DNA of 64,000 nucleotides, taken from assembly GCF_008831285.2 (NCBI RefSeq), contig NC_045142.1, positions 26,859,876-26,923,875 of the forward strand. The letters run 5' to 3'. Both the position numbers and the translations under genes were made by a program. This DNA is from Nymphaea colorata (Eukaryota > Streptophyta > Magnoliopsida > Nymphaeales > Nymphaeaceae). Under the pieces are notes generated by a model. It made no database searches. It saw nothing but the letters and a program-made list of their open reading frames with translations, and had not been told where the DNA came from. Within the stretch, counting starts at the first letter, position 1, and each line of letters starts with the position of its first letter. Of the stretch, positions 11,189 to 23,930 are shown piece after piece.

Positions 11189-14100
11189 TATGTACATGTA
11201 TATGTATATCTCTCTCTCTCTTTTAAATCCTTTGTTTTATGATTTTTCAAAATCTCTTTCTCTCTCTTTTTCTCCATATTCCTCTTGTATTCAAGGTTTT
11301 CCTCTTTTTTATTTTTTTAAAATATTTTCTCCTAAGATCTTTTTATTTGCTGACTTCATCAAGATCAAAACTCAAGTAATAACCCAATATTGTAATCATG
11401 TTTGATGGTCTACTGCCTCATTTCATTTTCAAGAACTTTTTGTTTTTCATGAAAATATTATGATAACTATGAAATGAGAAACTTAGATGTATGTGGTGGT
11501 AGGAATGCTCTTAGATAAATGTCATGGTATGAATGAATGATTTTCTTCTTACCATGTAAGATCAATCCATTCATGCATTTATATTCACTTAACACCATGA
11601 ATGATGACAAGCAAATCCCTAAAAGAACTTAAGTAAGATGAGATAGAACTCTAGCTATGCAGTAACCGACTTAGAGCAAAACCTCAAACCTACTTAAAGT
11701 CTTAAGAGAACACCAACGTGAATTTCAAAAGTGATCTTCAAATGTTTTCCAACAATATTTGTAAAGATTTTTCAATTCAAGATTTTCTCAAGTCAAAATG
11801 TTTTACATTCTCAAATGATTTTTCAAAGCTTTCTCAAAATCTTGAAACATCGAATCTTTTAACATTTTCTCTCACATTACACTGCATTTAGACTAAAAGT
11901 TGTTTAAACTAAAACAAAATGTATCTAAAATAAACATAGCACTTGGTTTGGTTACCCCCAGTAAAGGCACCGGGAACAGTCAATCCTCGCACCGGCAGGT
12001 GAGTCCATTTCTCTCTCATTTCAGAATAAAAACTTCATTTTCCCTGAAGCACTCCAAAAACCATGAATTTTTGGAGATGCGAACAGGTAGAAAACAATTG
12101 ACCTAAAGCATGTGTCTACAATTGTAGCCTCCTACGACAACAATGAAAATGTAACTAATATTTTCGAACGGAAACCCCATCCCAAAAGTGCTTGATGAAA
12201 GAAAAGAAGTGAATTGGGGATTATGGTGGAGTTTATTGCAAAATCAAGTGTGTAATGTTGTGGGGTTTTTAATTATCATCTACCCTTTTGTTTCCTCCTC
12301 ATCTTCCCCATGTCTGTAAATCGTGGCACATTGGAAGCATGATTTCTTTTAATGTTTCAGTTTTTTTACCTTTTTTTGATGTTTAAATAAAAAAATTGTA
12401 ACTCAGGTGCTTTGTGCGTAAAAAAACAGAAATGAGTGCTCTGTTTTCATTTCTTTCCATTCTCACTAAGAGTGGTTCTAACTTTTCTGTTGGAGCATTG
12501 CGTGCAAAACAGAACATCATGAACAGCTTGTTTGCATCCCTATTTGTCCCACCTCTGTTGTGTTCTTTTTGTTGGGTTGGCTATTTGCTGGAATGAAGAA
12601 GAAGCAGATGTGACATAAAGACTGTTTTCTTCCTCATTAACAGACATGCAAGGCAACGCCTTTCAATAGGTTGAGAATCAAGCGAGCCATGTTAGAATTG
12701 CTCGTATGTGTGCTGATCATTAATAATTTTTCCACTCTTACTTTGATTTGGTGTTTTTATGTAATAGCACATTATCATAACCTTTTAGGAGAACAGCCGA
12801 GTTTAACTGTTACATCAGTCGATCAGATTTTCTCAGTTTTATGATTTCTCTAACAGTTCTTCTTTGAGATGTAACCAATACCTTTTGGATCATCATTCCT
12901 TTTTTAATTGCATCTTTTGATGTAAATGCTGATAATGCAGTCTTCTTTTGAAATTGAATTTTAATGTCTTTTCCTCCAGGTCAGCCAATTACTTGACGGA
13001 CATTGTGCATGATCTAAAAAGCAGTGGGCAACTGACATATGGTTTCAAAACAAATTGTTCTAATAGTTGATTTAAGATTCATTCGTACTACCAATGCAAC
13101 CAATATGTGCAATCCTTGTATCATGTAAATATAAATATAAATATAAATATACACATAACTTCTCAATTGATCCACAGTTTTATCTATCTATAGTGAAAGT
13201 TGATTGTTTTTCAAGATTAGACTTCTCTTTTCCTTCGCCGAGGAAAGGGACAACGAAACCAGGTCATCTAGTTTCAAATTTATTTTAAAGAAAATATAAA
13301 AATGTTTATAATTGTTAAATCACTATAAAACATAGTTTAATTAATCAAGTAGTTTTAGGGAACTAAATTGTTTTTCTTAGTACCTTAACTTATGCATCCT
13401 AGGAATAGTTATTTTTTGCTAATTAACAATTTTCCGGGGGTTTACCCTTTCTCTATGATCTAAGCAATCTAGCATGATTTTAAGTCGAAACTTAGTGAAG
13501 AATTGTGTTCTCTCTATGTCGAAATTGGGTCCAGCTTGTTGCATAAGCAGCCAATGACTTGTTTGAAATGAAAATTTGAGGAAGATGCAAATGCAGCTTT
13601 CCCATGTCTGAAGGAAAATGTGATATACCTTTCTAGGAACTTGATAAAAGAAGAATCAAACTAAGCGACTCTGGAGTAAATTTCAAAGGCATGTGTGGTT
13701 TTGAAATGATGTTCTTTTGGCATTAAGATCTTCAAATTTTTTTCCCATGGGGGCTAAGGATGTTCAAGTGGTCAATGATATCATCTAATGCAAGGTGATT
13801 CTAGGGTTGATCTTCCATTGTTGTTTGCCAAGGACTTCTCAAAACACAATCCTGATCAGTTGTTTGATGCTCCTCCTAGCATTACTCGATCATCTAGTCT
13901 TATGTCTCATTGTCGGCCAAATTCAAACCAAATCTTAGAAGTGCTTTGTGGTTTCATGTGAAGATCATTAAGAAGTTGTTTATTGTTACTGACCCCAAAA
14001 AAAGGGGTAAATTCATGAGACATTTTTTAAAATGTCTAATAAATCTAACCAATTTGTCTGTCAAACACTTTGTAAATGTTTCGTGAATATACCCCAAACT

Positions 14101-14539
14101 TTATGATAGTTTCGTAAAACACTAGAGCTAAGTGCCTATGAATCTAGCACAATCTTAGGAGCAGATTCATCAAACAGTCCAAAAGTGTTCCATTTGCCAA
14201 ATGATCCATAAGGGGGATTTGTTAATCTCAAACATGAGATCCAAGGTCATGTAAGAACATTGAGGATCTTAGATCCAAAGGTTGAGGTCAAACCTCCCTC
14301 CCATCAAACCTCAAATCAGAAGTTTTGGAGGATCTCAAATATATAGTTTTGCAGAGATATGAAATTTAGTACTTGTTTGTACTATGGGCCTATTTGAGAT
14401 CAATCTCGAATTTGAGATTAAAGACTATCAAATGCACTAAGGATTTGGGCCTTTTTTGGTACTATCAATTGGGGAATTTCGTACATGGTCATTTTCAACT
14501 AAGCAGTATTTGTAGTCACCCCAATGGCAGAGCTATCAA

Positions 14540-15480
14540 TTTTTGGATGAGAGGGGCTCATTCAACAAATATTGTACATCGCATATTAAAGTGATTGTGG
14601 GGCACCAATATGCAAACAAACTGTACCTATCCTTATGGATTGAAGCTGAGCATAAAGTCGTTGTATCCGAGAATGGGAGTGGGTTGTATACATGCATCTC
14701 AAAGCACTCCATACTTCATAAGACGTCTTCAATCCCACTATTTGACTATGTACCACATCTGTTAGAGAAGAAATAAGCCACCCAAGTAGTAGCTAATTCA
14801 TCTTTGCCCAATCTATATACGCATGATTCAATTCTGCTTCCTTGTTTTTGTCATCCAGGAGAAATTTTTTAGGGCACTTACCTGTGCCATCAGCATATCC
14901 CATCAACCTGTCACTTTTGAGATGGTGAATAAACTACGATTCCCATAGTGCATAATTGTTTGTAGATAGCTTAACAGCAAGGAAGTGTTGCAGGCTCATT
15001 GGTGCTGGAAGAACATAGAAAGAGTTGAACATTGATTGCATTAAAGACAAACCAGCAATGTTTTGGTTTGCCACGACAAAGGTACAGAAGAGCAGAGCAA
15101 TGTTTTTAGTAAGATCGAGTTGTACACTCTGATACCATGTAAAATTTTCAAGGTAGAGAAAGTACTCATACGCTAGAAGATTTAACGTGGTTGAACTCTT
15201 GAGTGAGTCTACATCCACGACAAAAAGAATACTCTCTCAATCTCTCATATGTTTTCATAAGATAGAGAGGTGCCATTTAAAAAGATTTTCTTGTTTACAT
15301 TTGAAACAAACTCCTTATCAGTCAAGGTTATAGTTGCTGATTTTGTAGGGATTGAGTTTCCCTTGTGATGATCCTCATGAAATTTATTTCATTTGATAGT
15401 GGCCTAATTCTTAGAATTGCATCCTTGATTTGTACGCATACCCACAGTTTCATGTGTGATAGCTATATCCTTGACAATAA
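14540..15480 (-). mobile_element. Ty1/copia retrotransposon remnant (5' part)
   Basis: Fossil element on the minus strand. A primer-binding site complementary to initiator tRNA-Met (TGGTATCAGAG) lies at 15127-15137. An LTR edge beginning with TG on the plus strand follows at 15138; its outer end is not clear. Below the primer site comes a gag region (about 14550-15050) with similarity to copia gag (PMSLQHFLAVKLSTNNYALW, then LMGYADGTGK). It is broken, with multiple breaks. No pol was recognised. Likely old. Confidence 0.7.
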
Positions 15481-16376
15481 CCAACTAGGGCTAAGCATCG
15501 GGTCGGGCCTCATAAAAATGTCAAATTTTTAGCCTGGTAACTCTATTGGGTCAATCCAAGGCCTGCCTGTTAATAATCGGGTCGGCCCTGGTCGATAATA
15601 TATTTTGTCCTCAGGCTTGATTTTATGCCCGAGACCCGGCCCAACCAGTTTATTAACGGGCCGAGCTGGACTTTTTTGTGTTGGGATTTTAACCTAAGTG
15701 CTCCTTATTGTTAATTTGGCAATGCTTCTCTATTTCTTTCTCATTTGCAATGACCATACATTACTCAGTTCAGTGTTTGTGCACTTTTCTTTGTAGTCTT
15801 TTGTCCATAAAGAAGTTTTTACTAACTAGAATGCCCTTACTCCCAGGCAGCATGCATATTTTCATGAGTGCTAAACACCAAGTTGTTTTACTACTTTCAG
15901 TAGTTGGCGATGTTCCTGTTCTAATACTATTGAGTAGCTAAATCACTCAAAACAAGGTTGCAGGTCGAGTCACCTAGAGCTGAAGTTAAACCATGGAAGC
16001 TGGCACTTAATTTAGATTAGAAGGATAAACTATATTTCAATTTTCAGCTAAGCAGCAACTAAATTCATTTTCTTGACACTAGGCTAGTTGGTTGGCAAAC
16101 AATATAGGATAACCATTATCTGATCAACAAACAGAGAGCTATTGAAACCTATAAGACAAAAAAGAAATTTTCAAGTTGAGCAGACAAATAAACTTCTAAT
16201 ACAAGAAGGTGCCCCCCAAAAAAAAAACATAACAAGCATAGGCTACAATTTCAGGAGCTACAAAACCATATCCAATCATATTAATGCCAATAAGGAACTT
16301 TTATACATCAAAGAATCATAAACGCATGTCAAATTTAGGCTCAAAATACCAAAGGGAGAGTAAAGAAAGTCTCAAG

Positions 16377-17619
16377 TAGGGTTGCACACGAGCCGAGTCG
16401 AGCCGAAGCTTGGCCAGCTCGACCTCGACTCGGCTCAAAGAGCTCGAACTTGGGTCGAGTTCCCTAACACGAGCTCGAGCTCGACTCGACTATACATAGT
16501 CAAGCTCGAGCTTGACTCATTTAGTTTAGGCATTACCCGCGTTTGTCTTCCTCGCCACGCTCTCCCTGCTTAAGGTTTAGGGTTTCCCGAGCTCGTTCAC
16601 CTCGTTCAACATGGCCGCCCGAATCTCCACCCTCTCTGCATCGGCACCCACGGCGTCAGCATAGACATCTGCTCATCTATCCCGTGAAGGACCCTGTGCA
16701 TGGCAGCGAGGTCCTCCCATCTTGGCAGCTAGGTGGAGTTCGGTGTCGTTGTGCTTGTCGGTGACCTGCTTCACGTACTTCTTCGGCGTCCCGGCCTGGT
16801 CCATCTGCTTGCCGGAATTGGAGAGCACGAGGGCAGGACCCATGGGGCTCGATTTCTCCCCTCAGTGCTCGATGTCCCGCTTGACGACGACCTCGAGCTA
16901 CATCTCGCGATCCAATACCTTGGATCGCTGGTAAATGTAATAAAAATGAAAAGAGCGAGGAGAAAGCTTCTAATATAGAAGGAAAGGAGGCGATTCTAGG
17001 GCTTCATCGAGGAGAAGTATGCCCTAGGATGTGCCCCTGTTTCTTTTGTGAAGGGCGCCATAAGCACTTGTTCTTTGATTTACGCTATGTCTTCTCTCTT
17101 TAAATCTGTTTCAATCTTCTCAGCCTCAGATATCAAAGAAACAAAGAAAGGAACAAAAATAACTAGATGACAGAAAGGATGGGTGCCTTCAAGTGAAACC
17201 CTCAGTGAAACCCTTGCTCGAGCAGCAATAATTGGGTTCTTGAGATCCTCTCTCGTTTGAGGGAGAGGGTTTCAGTTCTCTGATTTAGAGAGGGAGAAAG
17301 AGAAAAGGAGAGAAGAGTACCATTGTTGCAGGGTTGCCAGTTCCAACGATCGTCAGAAAAAGGAGGAAAATGAAGAGAGAGAAAAAAAGACGAGAAATGA
17401 AGATGAACGAATGAGGAAAACAATAAATATCCTTACCTAACGAGCCGAGTTGGGTTAAACGAGCTTCGTTAAACGAACTCGTACTCGGCTTGATAAAATA
17501 AACGAGTTGAACGAACAACTCGAGCTCGGCTCATTGAGTATGAAAGCTGGCACAAATTCAAATTCGAGCCGAGCTTTAACAAGCCGAGTTCGAGTTACTC
17601 GGCTCGTTATTCAGCCCTA
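16377..17619. mobile_element. Non-autonomous hAT element with perfect 8-bp TSD
   Basis: The 1243-bp element is bounded by GTCTCAAG at 16369-16376 and again at 17620-17627, an exact 8-bp target-site duplication. Termini are TAGGGTTGCACACGAGCCGA on the left and, read on the minus strand from the right, TAGGGCTGAATAACGAGCCG, imperfect inverted repeats. Both ends carry repeated GAGCCGAG or GAGCTCG subterminal motifs, as in many plant hAT elements. It encodes no transposase. The GC-rich core holds a captured ankyrin-gene fragment. The intact duplication suggests a fairly recent insertion. Confidence 0.88.
16580..16853 (-). pseudogene. Captured ankyrin-repeat (ITN1-type) gene fragment
   Basis: Inside the hAT element, the minus strand encodes pieces typical of plant ankyrin-repeat membrane proteins of the ITN1/At5g02620 type. 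VKQVTDKHNDTELHLAAK (about 16735-16785) is followed, in a second frame, by DLAAMHRVLHGIDEQM (about 16670-16715) and, in a third, by ERVEIRAAMLNEVNELGKP (about 16580-16635). These are in the collinear order of the ankyrin family N-terminus. At least two small indels put them in different frames, so the fragment is not functional. GC content is much higher than the element ends, consistent with capture of host exon sequence. Confidence 0.7.
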
Positions 17620-17627
17620 GTCTCAAG

Positions 17628-18440
17628 TACAAAGCAAAAAACTGTAGCAAGTCAACAAGGCCCCGTTGTTATTTCTGAGTAATGCAATGATGAGCTGTGA
17701 CAAACATTTCTTAGCATCGATTTTCTCAACCAGCAACAAGCAGCTGTTCTGAACCCGTTCTAAAAACTGACAAAGTCCGTTGTCTATATTTCATGATTCG
17801 ATCGCTTGGAAGGGACAAAAGAAAAAATGGCTCAATGGCGAAATTAGGGTTGAACAAATAAGTGCAACATCTGAGTTTTATTCCCGTTGAGCAAAATTTG
17901 TTCAAGCTTTGTTATGTGATGCCCTTATCCTTCAGTTGTGATTCCACTATAACAACCACACCCATTGCATTTGCATGAGAAAGCAATGAGAAAAAGAGAG
18001 AGAGAGAGAGAGATTTTATATGGTGCAACACTATGTTCATAGCATAAGAAACCATTATCATTTTCAGAATAAACCAGCCTGTGTGCATGTGTGTCAAGGA
18101 AATTTTATAAAATGTCAAGGAAATTTTATAATGTTTTACTACAATGAAATATGAATCATGCTAATTCGTCACCAGAAGATTCCTCCTTATCTTCAAAACT
18201 ACAAAAAACACATCACCACAACCAAACTACAATGTTAGTATATCATGAAAAACAAAAGGAATGATTAAAATTTAACATTAAACAATGAACATCTTATGTT
18301 TTGCATGAGATATCTTCATCACAAATCCAACTCTGTGCAAACTAATACTTCAACAGTTTCAGGAGTGGTTGAACATCGATAATCATTAATGTATCTTCCA
18401 GCATGCAACCGTGGATATAGGAATTGTCAATATATCTCGA
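17628..18440. other. No gene recognised
   Basis: AT-rich sequence between the small hAT element and the hAT transposase remnant. It contains a (GA)n run near 17.99-18.01 kb and an imperfect direct repeat (GTCAAGGAAATTTTATAA) near 18.10-18.13 kb. Confidence 0.5.
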
Positions 18441-20120
18441 GCTATTTTAAATAAAAATCTGTATTTACTTTCATTTGCCTTCCACCAAGATAATATATTG
18501 AAGTCTTTAATAGGCCGAAGTTGTTCTATTGGATCAGTTAAATATGGTTCCAGATCTGTGCGAGGTACTTGAGGAGATGCAAAATGTAATATGTGAAAAA
18601 GGCATCTCTCGAAAAATCTCTATCTTCTTCAAATTCTACAATGGTGTTAACTGTATTTTTATTTTCTTCATCATTTATACCATACACATTTTTGTACTCA
18701 ACATACATTTCATGAATACTATACTCTACTTTTTCATAATGTACCATTGCATCAACTTTATTTAAACTCCCAAGCACATTCTTCAAATATCCCAATTTGG
18801 ACCTAGGATCTAAGACAAATGCAATTGCAAAGATGACATTGTAGTGATTTTTCTAATATTTGTCAAAATTTTCTTACATTTTATATGCTAATGATCTTAT
18901 GTAATCATTGTCTGCCAAATAATGTGTATGCAAATGTTTGTGTACCCTTTGTATTTCTTGAAAAACCACATTAGCTTTACATTTCTAGTGGCAGGGAAGA
19001 TTTGTAATACTATAGAATAACTTCAAAAACTAGCACAAGAAAGTTGCATGTGAACATTCATCATCAAAAGGTAAATTTATATAATTGAGATCTCCAGAAG
19101 ACAAATGTTGAAGGACATCTTGGTAGATCAATGCATCTTTCAACAAGACATATGTAGTGTTCCATTGAGTTGGAACAACCATTCAAGCCCATTGTTCTTA
19201 TACAATCCTTAAAAATATGTAATCGCTTTGGTGATCCCTTCACATATTTAACACATTCACAAATTTTTAAAATTGTATCATGCATATCCTGCATACCAAT
19301 TTGAATCATAAGATTTAGAATATGTGTACCACAGTGAATATGCAAATATTGCTCTTTCACTAAAATATAATTTTTTTTCTCTAAGTTCCTTTTCAGTGTA
19401 GTTATTGAACTATCATTCGTCAAACAATTGTCGGCAGTAATAGAAAATAACTTTGACTGAATGTTCTATTTAGAGATGCATTCTGATAAAACCTCACACA
19501 AACTATTTTCATAGTGGAGGTGCATGTACAAAATTGAACATATGAGCATGCAACTTTCAATATTTATCAATATATTGTCCTGTCACGTATAAATAACTCA
19601 ATGTTTGCTGTAAAGTCCACATGTCAAATGTCAATGAAACTCACTACGTAGAATCATTTATACATCCTTCAAGTCGGGCTATCTCAATCTTGTACATTGA
19701 CATAATTCTCTTTTCAATGTTCTAAAAAATGGAACAAATCTTGTATTGCAAGATTGAAGAATTTTGTTATGATATTTATATTCTGTCAAATTGAACAAAA
19801 GCTTATGTGTTATTGCACACTTTGACATCGACTTTCTTATAGACTCCACGTTAAATTTTTGTATACATAGGGAAGTTGCACAAGTCACTAACTACAAGTG
19901 ATAAAGTTCTTTGTTTTCCTTCACTGATTTGCCTATTTAAACAAGATTTTATATGTCAACTTAAATGACTAGTTACATAGCAATGCATCATTTCAATAGT
20001 TCTCCATAATGTTTGCATTTGGCAAACTCTTTTTCCTTATATTTAACCAATGTAAAATCAATCCATACTTTTGAAGTCTTTTTTCTCTTGGAAACAGCTT
20101 CTCTATCGGCATATTAGTAT
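18440..20120 (-). pseudogene. hAT transposase remnant (ZBED/RICESLEEPER type)
   Basis: Decayed transposase on the minus strand. In order: a BED-finger-like stretch (about 20040-20110: SKVWIDFTLVKYKEKEFAKC..), a middle region (19064-19423) with HIHCGTHILNLMIQIGMQD and ILKICECVKYVKGSPKR, matching the conserved H..CC.AHILNL...VKYVKGS region of plant hAT transposases, and a C-terminal region (about 18538-18830) with KLGYLKNVLG and EYSIHEMYVEY. The reading frame is interrupted many times and no complete domain remains. It probably belongs to the larger element whose ends may lie near 15.49 and 22.69 kb. Confidence 0.75.
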
Positions 20121-22500
20121 GATTCGACTAATTTTATAATAGAAGTTGGACAATATTCTTTATCAGAAGAATATAACTGCCATATGTTGAAATGATACAT
20201 GTAAATAACCATGACAATAAAAAAACAATAAAATACATGATAAAGTTTGTGAGAATGGACTTATTGAAACTATTGATGAACAATAATCAAGACCGAATAT
20301 GTTGCAACTTATTGAAAGAAACAAACATACCAAAATATATCACATAGAAGATTGAGAGAAGTTACATGATAAACAAACATACCAAAACATGACCTTTGTG
20401 TGCAGACATAAAGGAAGAGCATTTCAAGAATAAAAAATAGTAACCACTAAAGAAATGGATAAAAGTAGCAAAGATGACTTCGCAGCCAGTAAGTCTTTTC
20501 TTTCAAATCCCACCGTGACCAAGATGATTATATGTAAATTTTGGACATGGGCATCGAGATCAACTATACTAAAGCAATAAATCTATGAGTCAACTGCTAC
20601 TCGATACCTGTTGCTTAGGCACTCATGCTGCAACCTTCATTTTTAGTCCAAAATGTTAAAATATTTTAATTGCACCAATGAACACATAAATGGAAAAAGA
20701 CTATCAGATGCAAAACAGTGAATTAAGAATTGTTTCATGGTTAAGCAAAAAGAAATGAAACAGTCAAATCAAGTATTGGAGCTAGTACTGCTTTAGTGAG
20801 TGAAAGAACACAAGGAGTAAATATCGTATCCAAGGCTAGCCACAGTTCATTAGTAGTTGTTTATTTAACATGGTGTTTGACAAGCCCAATCCATTTCTGT
20901 AATTATCTTCAACAGCATCTTGTTGTAGTTATTTCTATGCAAATGTACTTGATAATAAAAAATGTGTATGTGTCCATGCAAAAACTAACCATACATTTAC
21001 CATGATGTTCATGAAAAAAGCAAATATTTTTAACTGTAATTATGCCTTAGTTGTTATAGTGAAAAAGAAACTAACATTATTATGTTACCAAGAATGTGCA
21101 CCAAAACATTGGGGCATCCTGAAGCCCAAACATTTAAAATGACAGTTCTCTTTTTTTTGGTAGATGAAATATTCATGAATTAATAAAATACTTTTGCTTA
21201 TAATTTTCAATTTGAATTTTTTCTTTCTGCACAAGAGAATGCAGACTCCATAGGAAATTTTTTTAGTAAATACCAGCTTTTCACATCTGCTTTGGGTGCT
21301 TAGATGTTAGTATGAAGAAAATGAAAAAATGAAAGCAGCAATGACACTATGTTAGTACAAATAAATAGCTGAGACGATGAATGAACCAATTAATAAATGA
21401 ACAAAAAGAAAAACGAAGATTGTTGCGTAGAAGAAAAGGGAAGAATGTCCACGTTTATCTAAGGACATTGTTGGTATCTTACAGTATATTCTTGTTGAGC
21501 TCTTCATTTGGAGGTATGGTTCATCTTTTCTGTTCAAAGTTCTAGCATTTAAGGCTAATAGATTTGGCATTTAGGATTCCTGTTAAATGTTGTTTATTAA
21601 CGTGGAGACAGTTCCCAAGATCTGACATAAAATTTACAGCATGATTGAACTTGGTCCTCCACTTTCAACTTTTGTTGTGGATAGGAATTGTGCGTGCAGA
21701 AACAGAGCATTTTGTTTCGATCAATGGTTTTTCATTCAGGTACCCTTCGGTTTCTCCTAGTCAATAGCAACTAATTTGGGGAAATCTCCAGCCATAGTCA
21801 GATTTGCCTCTTACCATCACCTCTTGTAAGTTGTCGATGTCAAAGTTCGGAAAAACCTCTGTTTTAGTAGACAAATTAAGTTTTGTTTTAGTAACTACTA
21901 GAAAAACATGATAGATATATACTATTTGCTGGAAGAGTTATTTATGTATCTACTTGTCTTAAACACACTCCCTGTCTTTGTCAAGGAGCGGAATTATAAA
22001 GTTAAACAAAACACACTTTGCAGAAACAACATACAGATACTTGTTAATATTCACAATTGTCGCATGAAGGCTTAAGTTGATATCTGAATCAAATGTCCCC
22101 TGCCACAGCTCTATAAACCAAATGGGCTGTCTTCTTCCCACTTTTCCTTCGATCGCTACTAGACGGATAGAGATCAGAGATGTAGATAGAAGGGCCGGCA
22201 GCCCTCAATCCAGAGAGAGATGTCTGCAACTGATATACACTCCTTGAGTGAGAGAAAGAAAGAGATAGAACAGGGAACGTGCGGTTGAAAAACCAACCTT
22301 CAAAGATGATGGCACGGTAGTGATGGCGCGGTGGTGACGGCAAGGCAGCAGTTGGTAATCGCAGACTCACAAACTAGCAGTCTTGTAGAGTCGCAGAGGA
22401 CTAGAAGAGAACGACGGTCGACAGGGTCACAGGGAGAATGAAACGAAGTTAAGAAAACCTAACCTAAATTACTTTTTTTTGAAAAAAAAATAATTTTGTT
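20121..22500. other. No gene recognised; possible inside of the hAT element
   Basis: AT-rich sequence with only short, unrecognised open frames. A somewhat GC-richer patch at 22.1-22.45 kb may be the 5' flank of the decayed minus-strand transposase gene. No RNA gene was seen. Confidence 0.4.
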
Positions 22501-22689
22501 TAGTTACCGTCAGGCTTCTTGGGCTCTCGACGGTTATAGTCTCAAACTCGAGCCTGACCCGTTAAAGTACCAGGTTGGGCCAGACCTGATAAGACAAGCC
22601 CGTTAACCATTTTTCTAAATAAGACGAGCCCGTTAACCATTTTTCTAGGGCCTAGACCCAGGCACGGGGCAGCGGCCCGGCCCTGTGCC

Positions 22690-22985
22690 GAAACTTATAA
22701 CCAAGCCATTACGTGTCCTCCATGAAAACTTTTTTGTGTGCAACTACTTGAAAACTTTTTACCACATGATGCAAAATATGTTATGTCAACATAAAATTTT
22801 CCTCTTTTCTTCGATTCAACCAAAAGCAAAGTACAGCTTCTCTTACATTTTCTCGCCTTTGCTTATTCGTGCCACTACGTCCAGTACTACAATTTTTTAT
22901 TGTTTTTTATTCTTTTAGCGCCATCGATCTTAACTTTTTCAAGTCATGTCGACGTAAAAGTCAGACATTGTGTTGTGACTCACGG
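22690..22985 (+). repeat. Third copy of the ndhN-downstream segment
   Basis: About 290 bp from AACCAAGCCATTACGTGTCC to GTTGTGACTCACG align closely with 34845-35136 and 40430-40720, the two copies downstream of ndhN and its pseudogene. This copy starts right beside the right-hand hAT-like edge. It may be a dispersed repeat or a stray fragment of the ndhN region. Confidence 0.8.
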
Positions 22986-23930
22986 CCAACTCGCCGGAAA
23001 AAAGTCACATCTTTCCCCCTCTCTCACCGGGGTTCAGCTGATTAGAGGTTCTGTGGATAAGGTTTCACCTTCTCCATTCTTCGATCATCCAAAACTGGAT
23101 GCCCTCTCGAGGAATAATTACATAAACACCACCTGCCACCTCCCCCTGCTACTTTTTATTGTGAACAAATAAGGTCCAAAGATGATGAATGCAGATTAAG
23201 TTTGGTTTGGACAGGATCTTACCTTGTACCCGACATGTTCTCATAAAATTGGAACTCAAAATTCAACAACCAACATTTATGTAGTTTTGATCTGCACTCG
23301 AGTCTCTATGCATTCCAGGTCTTTTTTTAATATACTTCAACTTAGGGGTTGCACGGCCCAATTCAAGCCGAGCTCAGCTCACACTAACCTGACTAAAACC
23401 CAGCACCTTGTTGGCCTGACCCGGGCTCCGGTTCATTAACTCAAGTGGAGCCTAACAATAGTGACTGAGTTCGGTTCCTTAATTTGAGCTCATGCGGAGT
23501 TGAGCTTGAGCCCAACCCTGGCACAACCTTACTTGATCAGTCCGAATAAAATAAATCTCACTTGATGTTTCTTTTAAATCTTAAAGCGTATGTGACGAAC
23601 TATTTTAAGACGGATCCGGTGCTAACACATTCAGATGTTGGGCAGTAAATGAAAAAGAGACCAAATTTTGGTTCTTGTTTTAAAATTGAGACCTGAATCA
23701 AGCTGATGAAGAAGGCCCCCCGGCCTGAAGTTGTAGGGATGGCAATTGCGTGGTTTCCTGCACAATAGATGGCAACGAGTTAGAGTTCAGGTTGCCTGGG
23801 AAACGATAAGCTGCTGAGGTGCCTTTTAGAAAAAATAAATCTGCTTCTCCCATCTCATCTCCTCGGAACGTCTGAGAGCAGATAACGAGGGAAGGAGCAC
23901 GTTGGCGAAGGTGCTTCCCGACTGATGACA
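22986..23930. other. No gene recognised
   Basis: Spacer between the repeat copy and the putative first exon at 23.93 kb. A short patch at about 23.34-23.52 kb has hAT-like GAGCTC/AAGCC motifs at both ends, but no target-site duplication was found. Confidence 0.4.

Larger units (their letters stand above)
9301..14540. other. AT-rich intergenic stretch, probably old repeats
   Basis: No protein-coding gene recognised. A small hairpin (CACCCT...AGGGTG) lies near 9321-9348. A GC-rich patch near 9630-9840 is followed by a TATA-like CTATAAATA near 9952 and a T/C-rich tract, which could be the remains of an LTR or an old promoter. A 92-bp duplication and a long dinucleotide repeat are listed separately, and an (ATAAAT)n run lies near 13.13-13.15 kb. 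Remaining open frames are short and low-complexity. Confidence 0.45.
15489..22685. mobile_element. Possible large decayed hAT element
   Basis: The left edge (TAGGGCTAAGCATCGGGTCG, then several GGGCCGG-type motifs to about 15.68 kb) and the right edge (about 22.51-22.685 kb, reading CAGGGCCGGGCCGCTGCC on the minus strand) both look like hAT termini with subterminal GGGCC motifs in inverted orientation. A hAT transposase remnant lies between them, and the smaller 1.24-kb hAT is nested inside. I could not find a matching 8-bp target-site duplication, so pairing of the two ends is inference. Confidence 0.3.

Noticed and set aside
11026-11405. Opposed Tyr/Ile-rich open frames
   Set aside because: They are translations of the (TG)n(TA)n microsatellite.
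15476-22705. ATAACCAA on both sides of the large hAT candidate as a target-site duplication
   Set aside because: The right-hand ATAACCAA lies about 10 bp outside the hAT-like edge, within sequence shared with the ndhN-downstream repeat, so it looks coincidental.
23343-23515. Short hAT-like MITE
   Set aside because: Only loosely inverted GAGCTC-rich ends and no target-site duplication.
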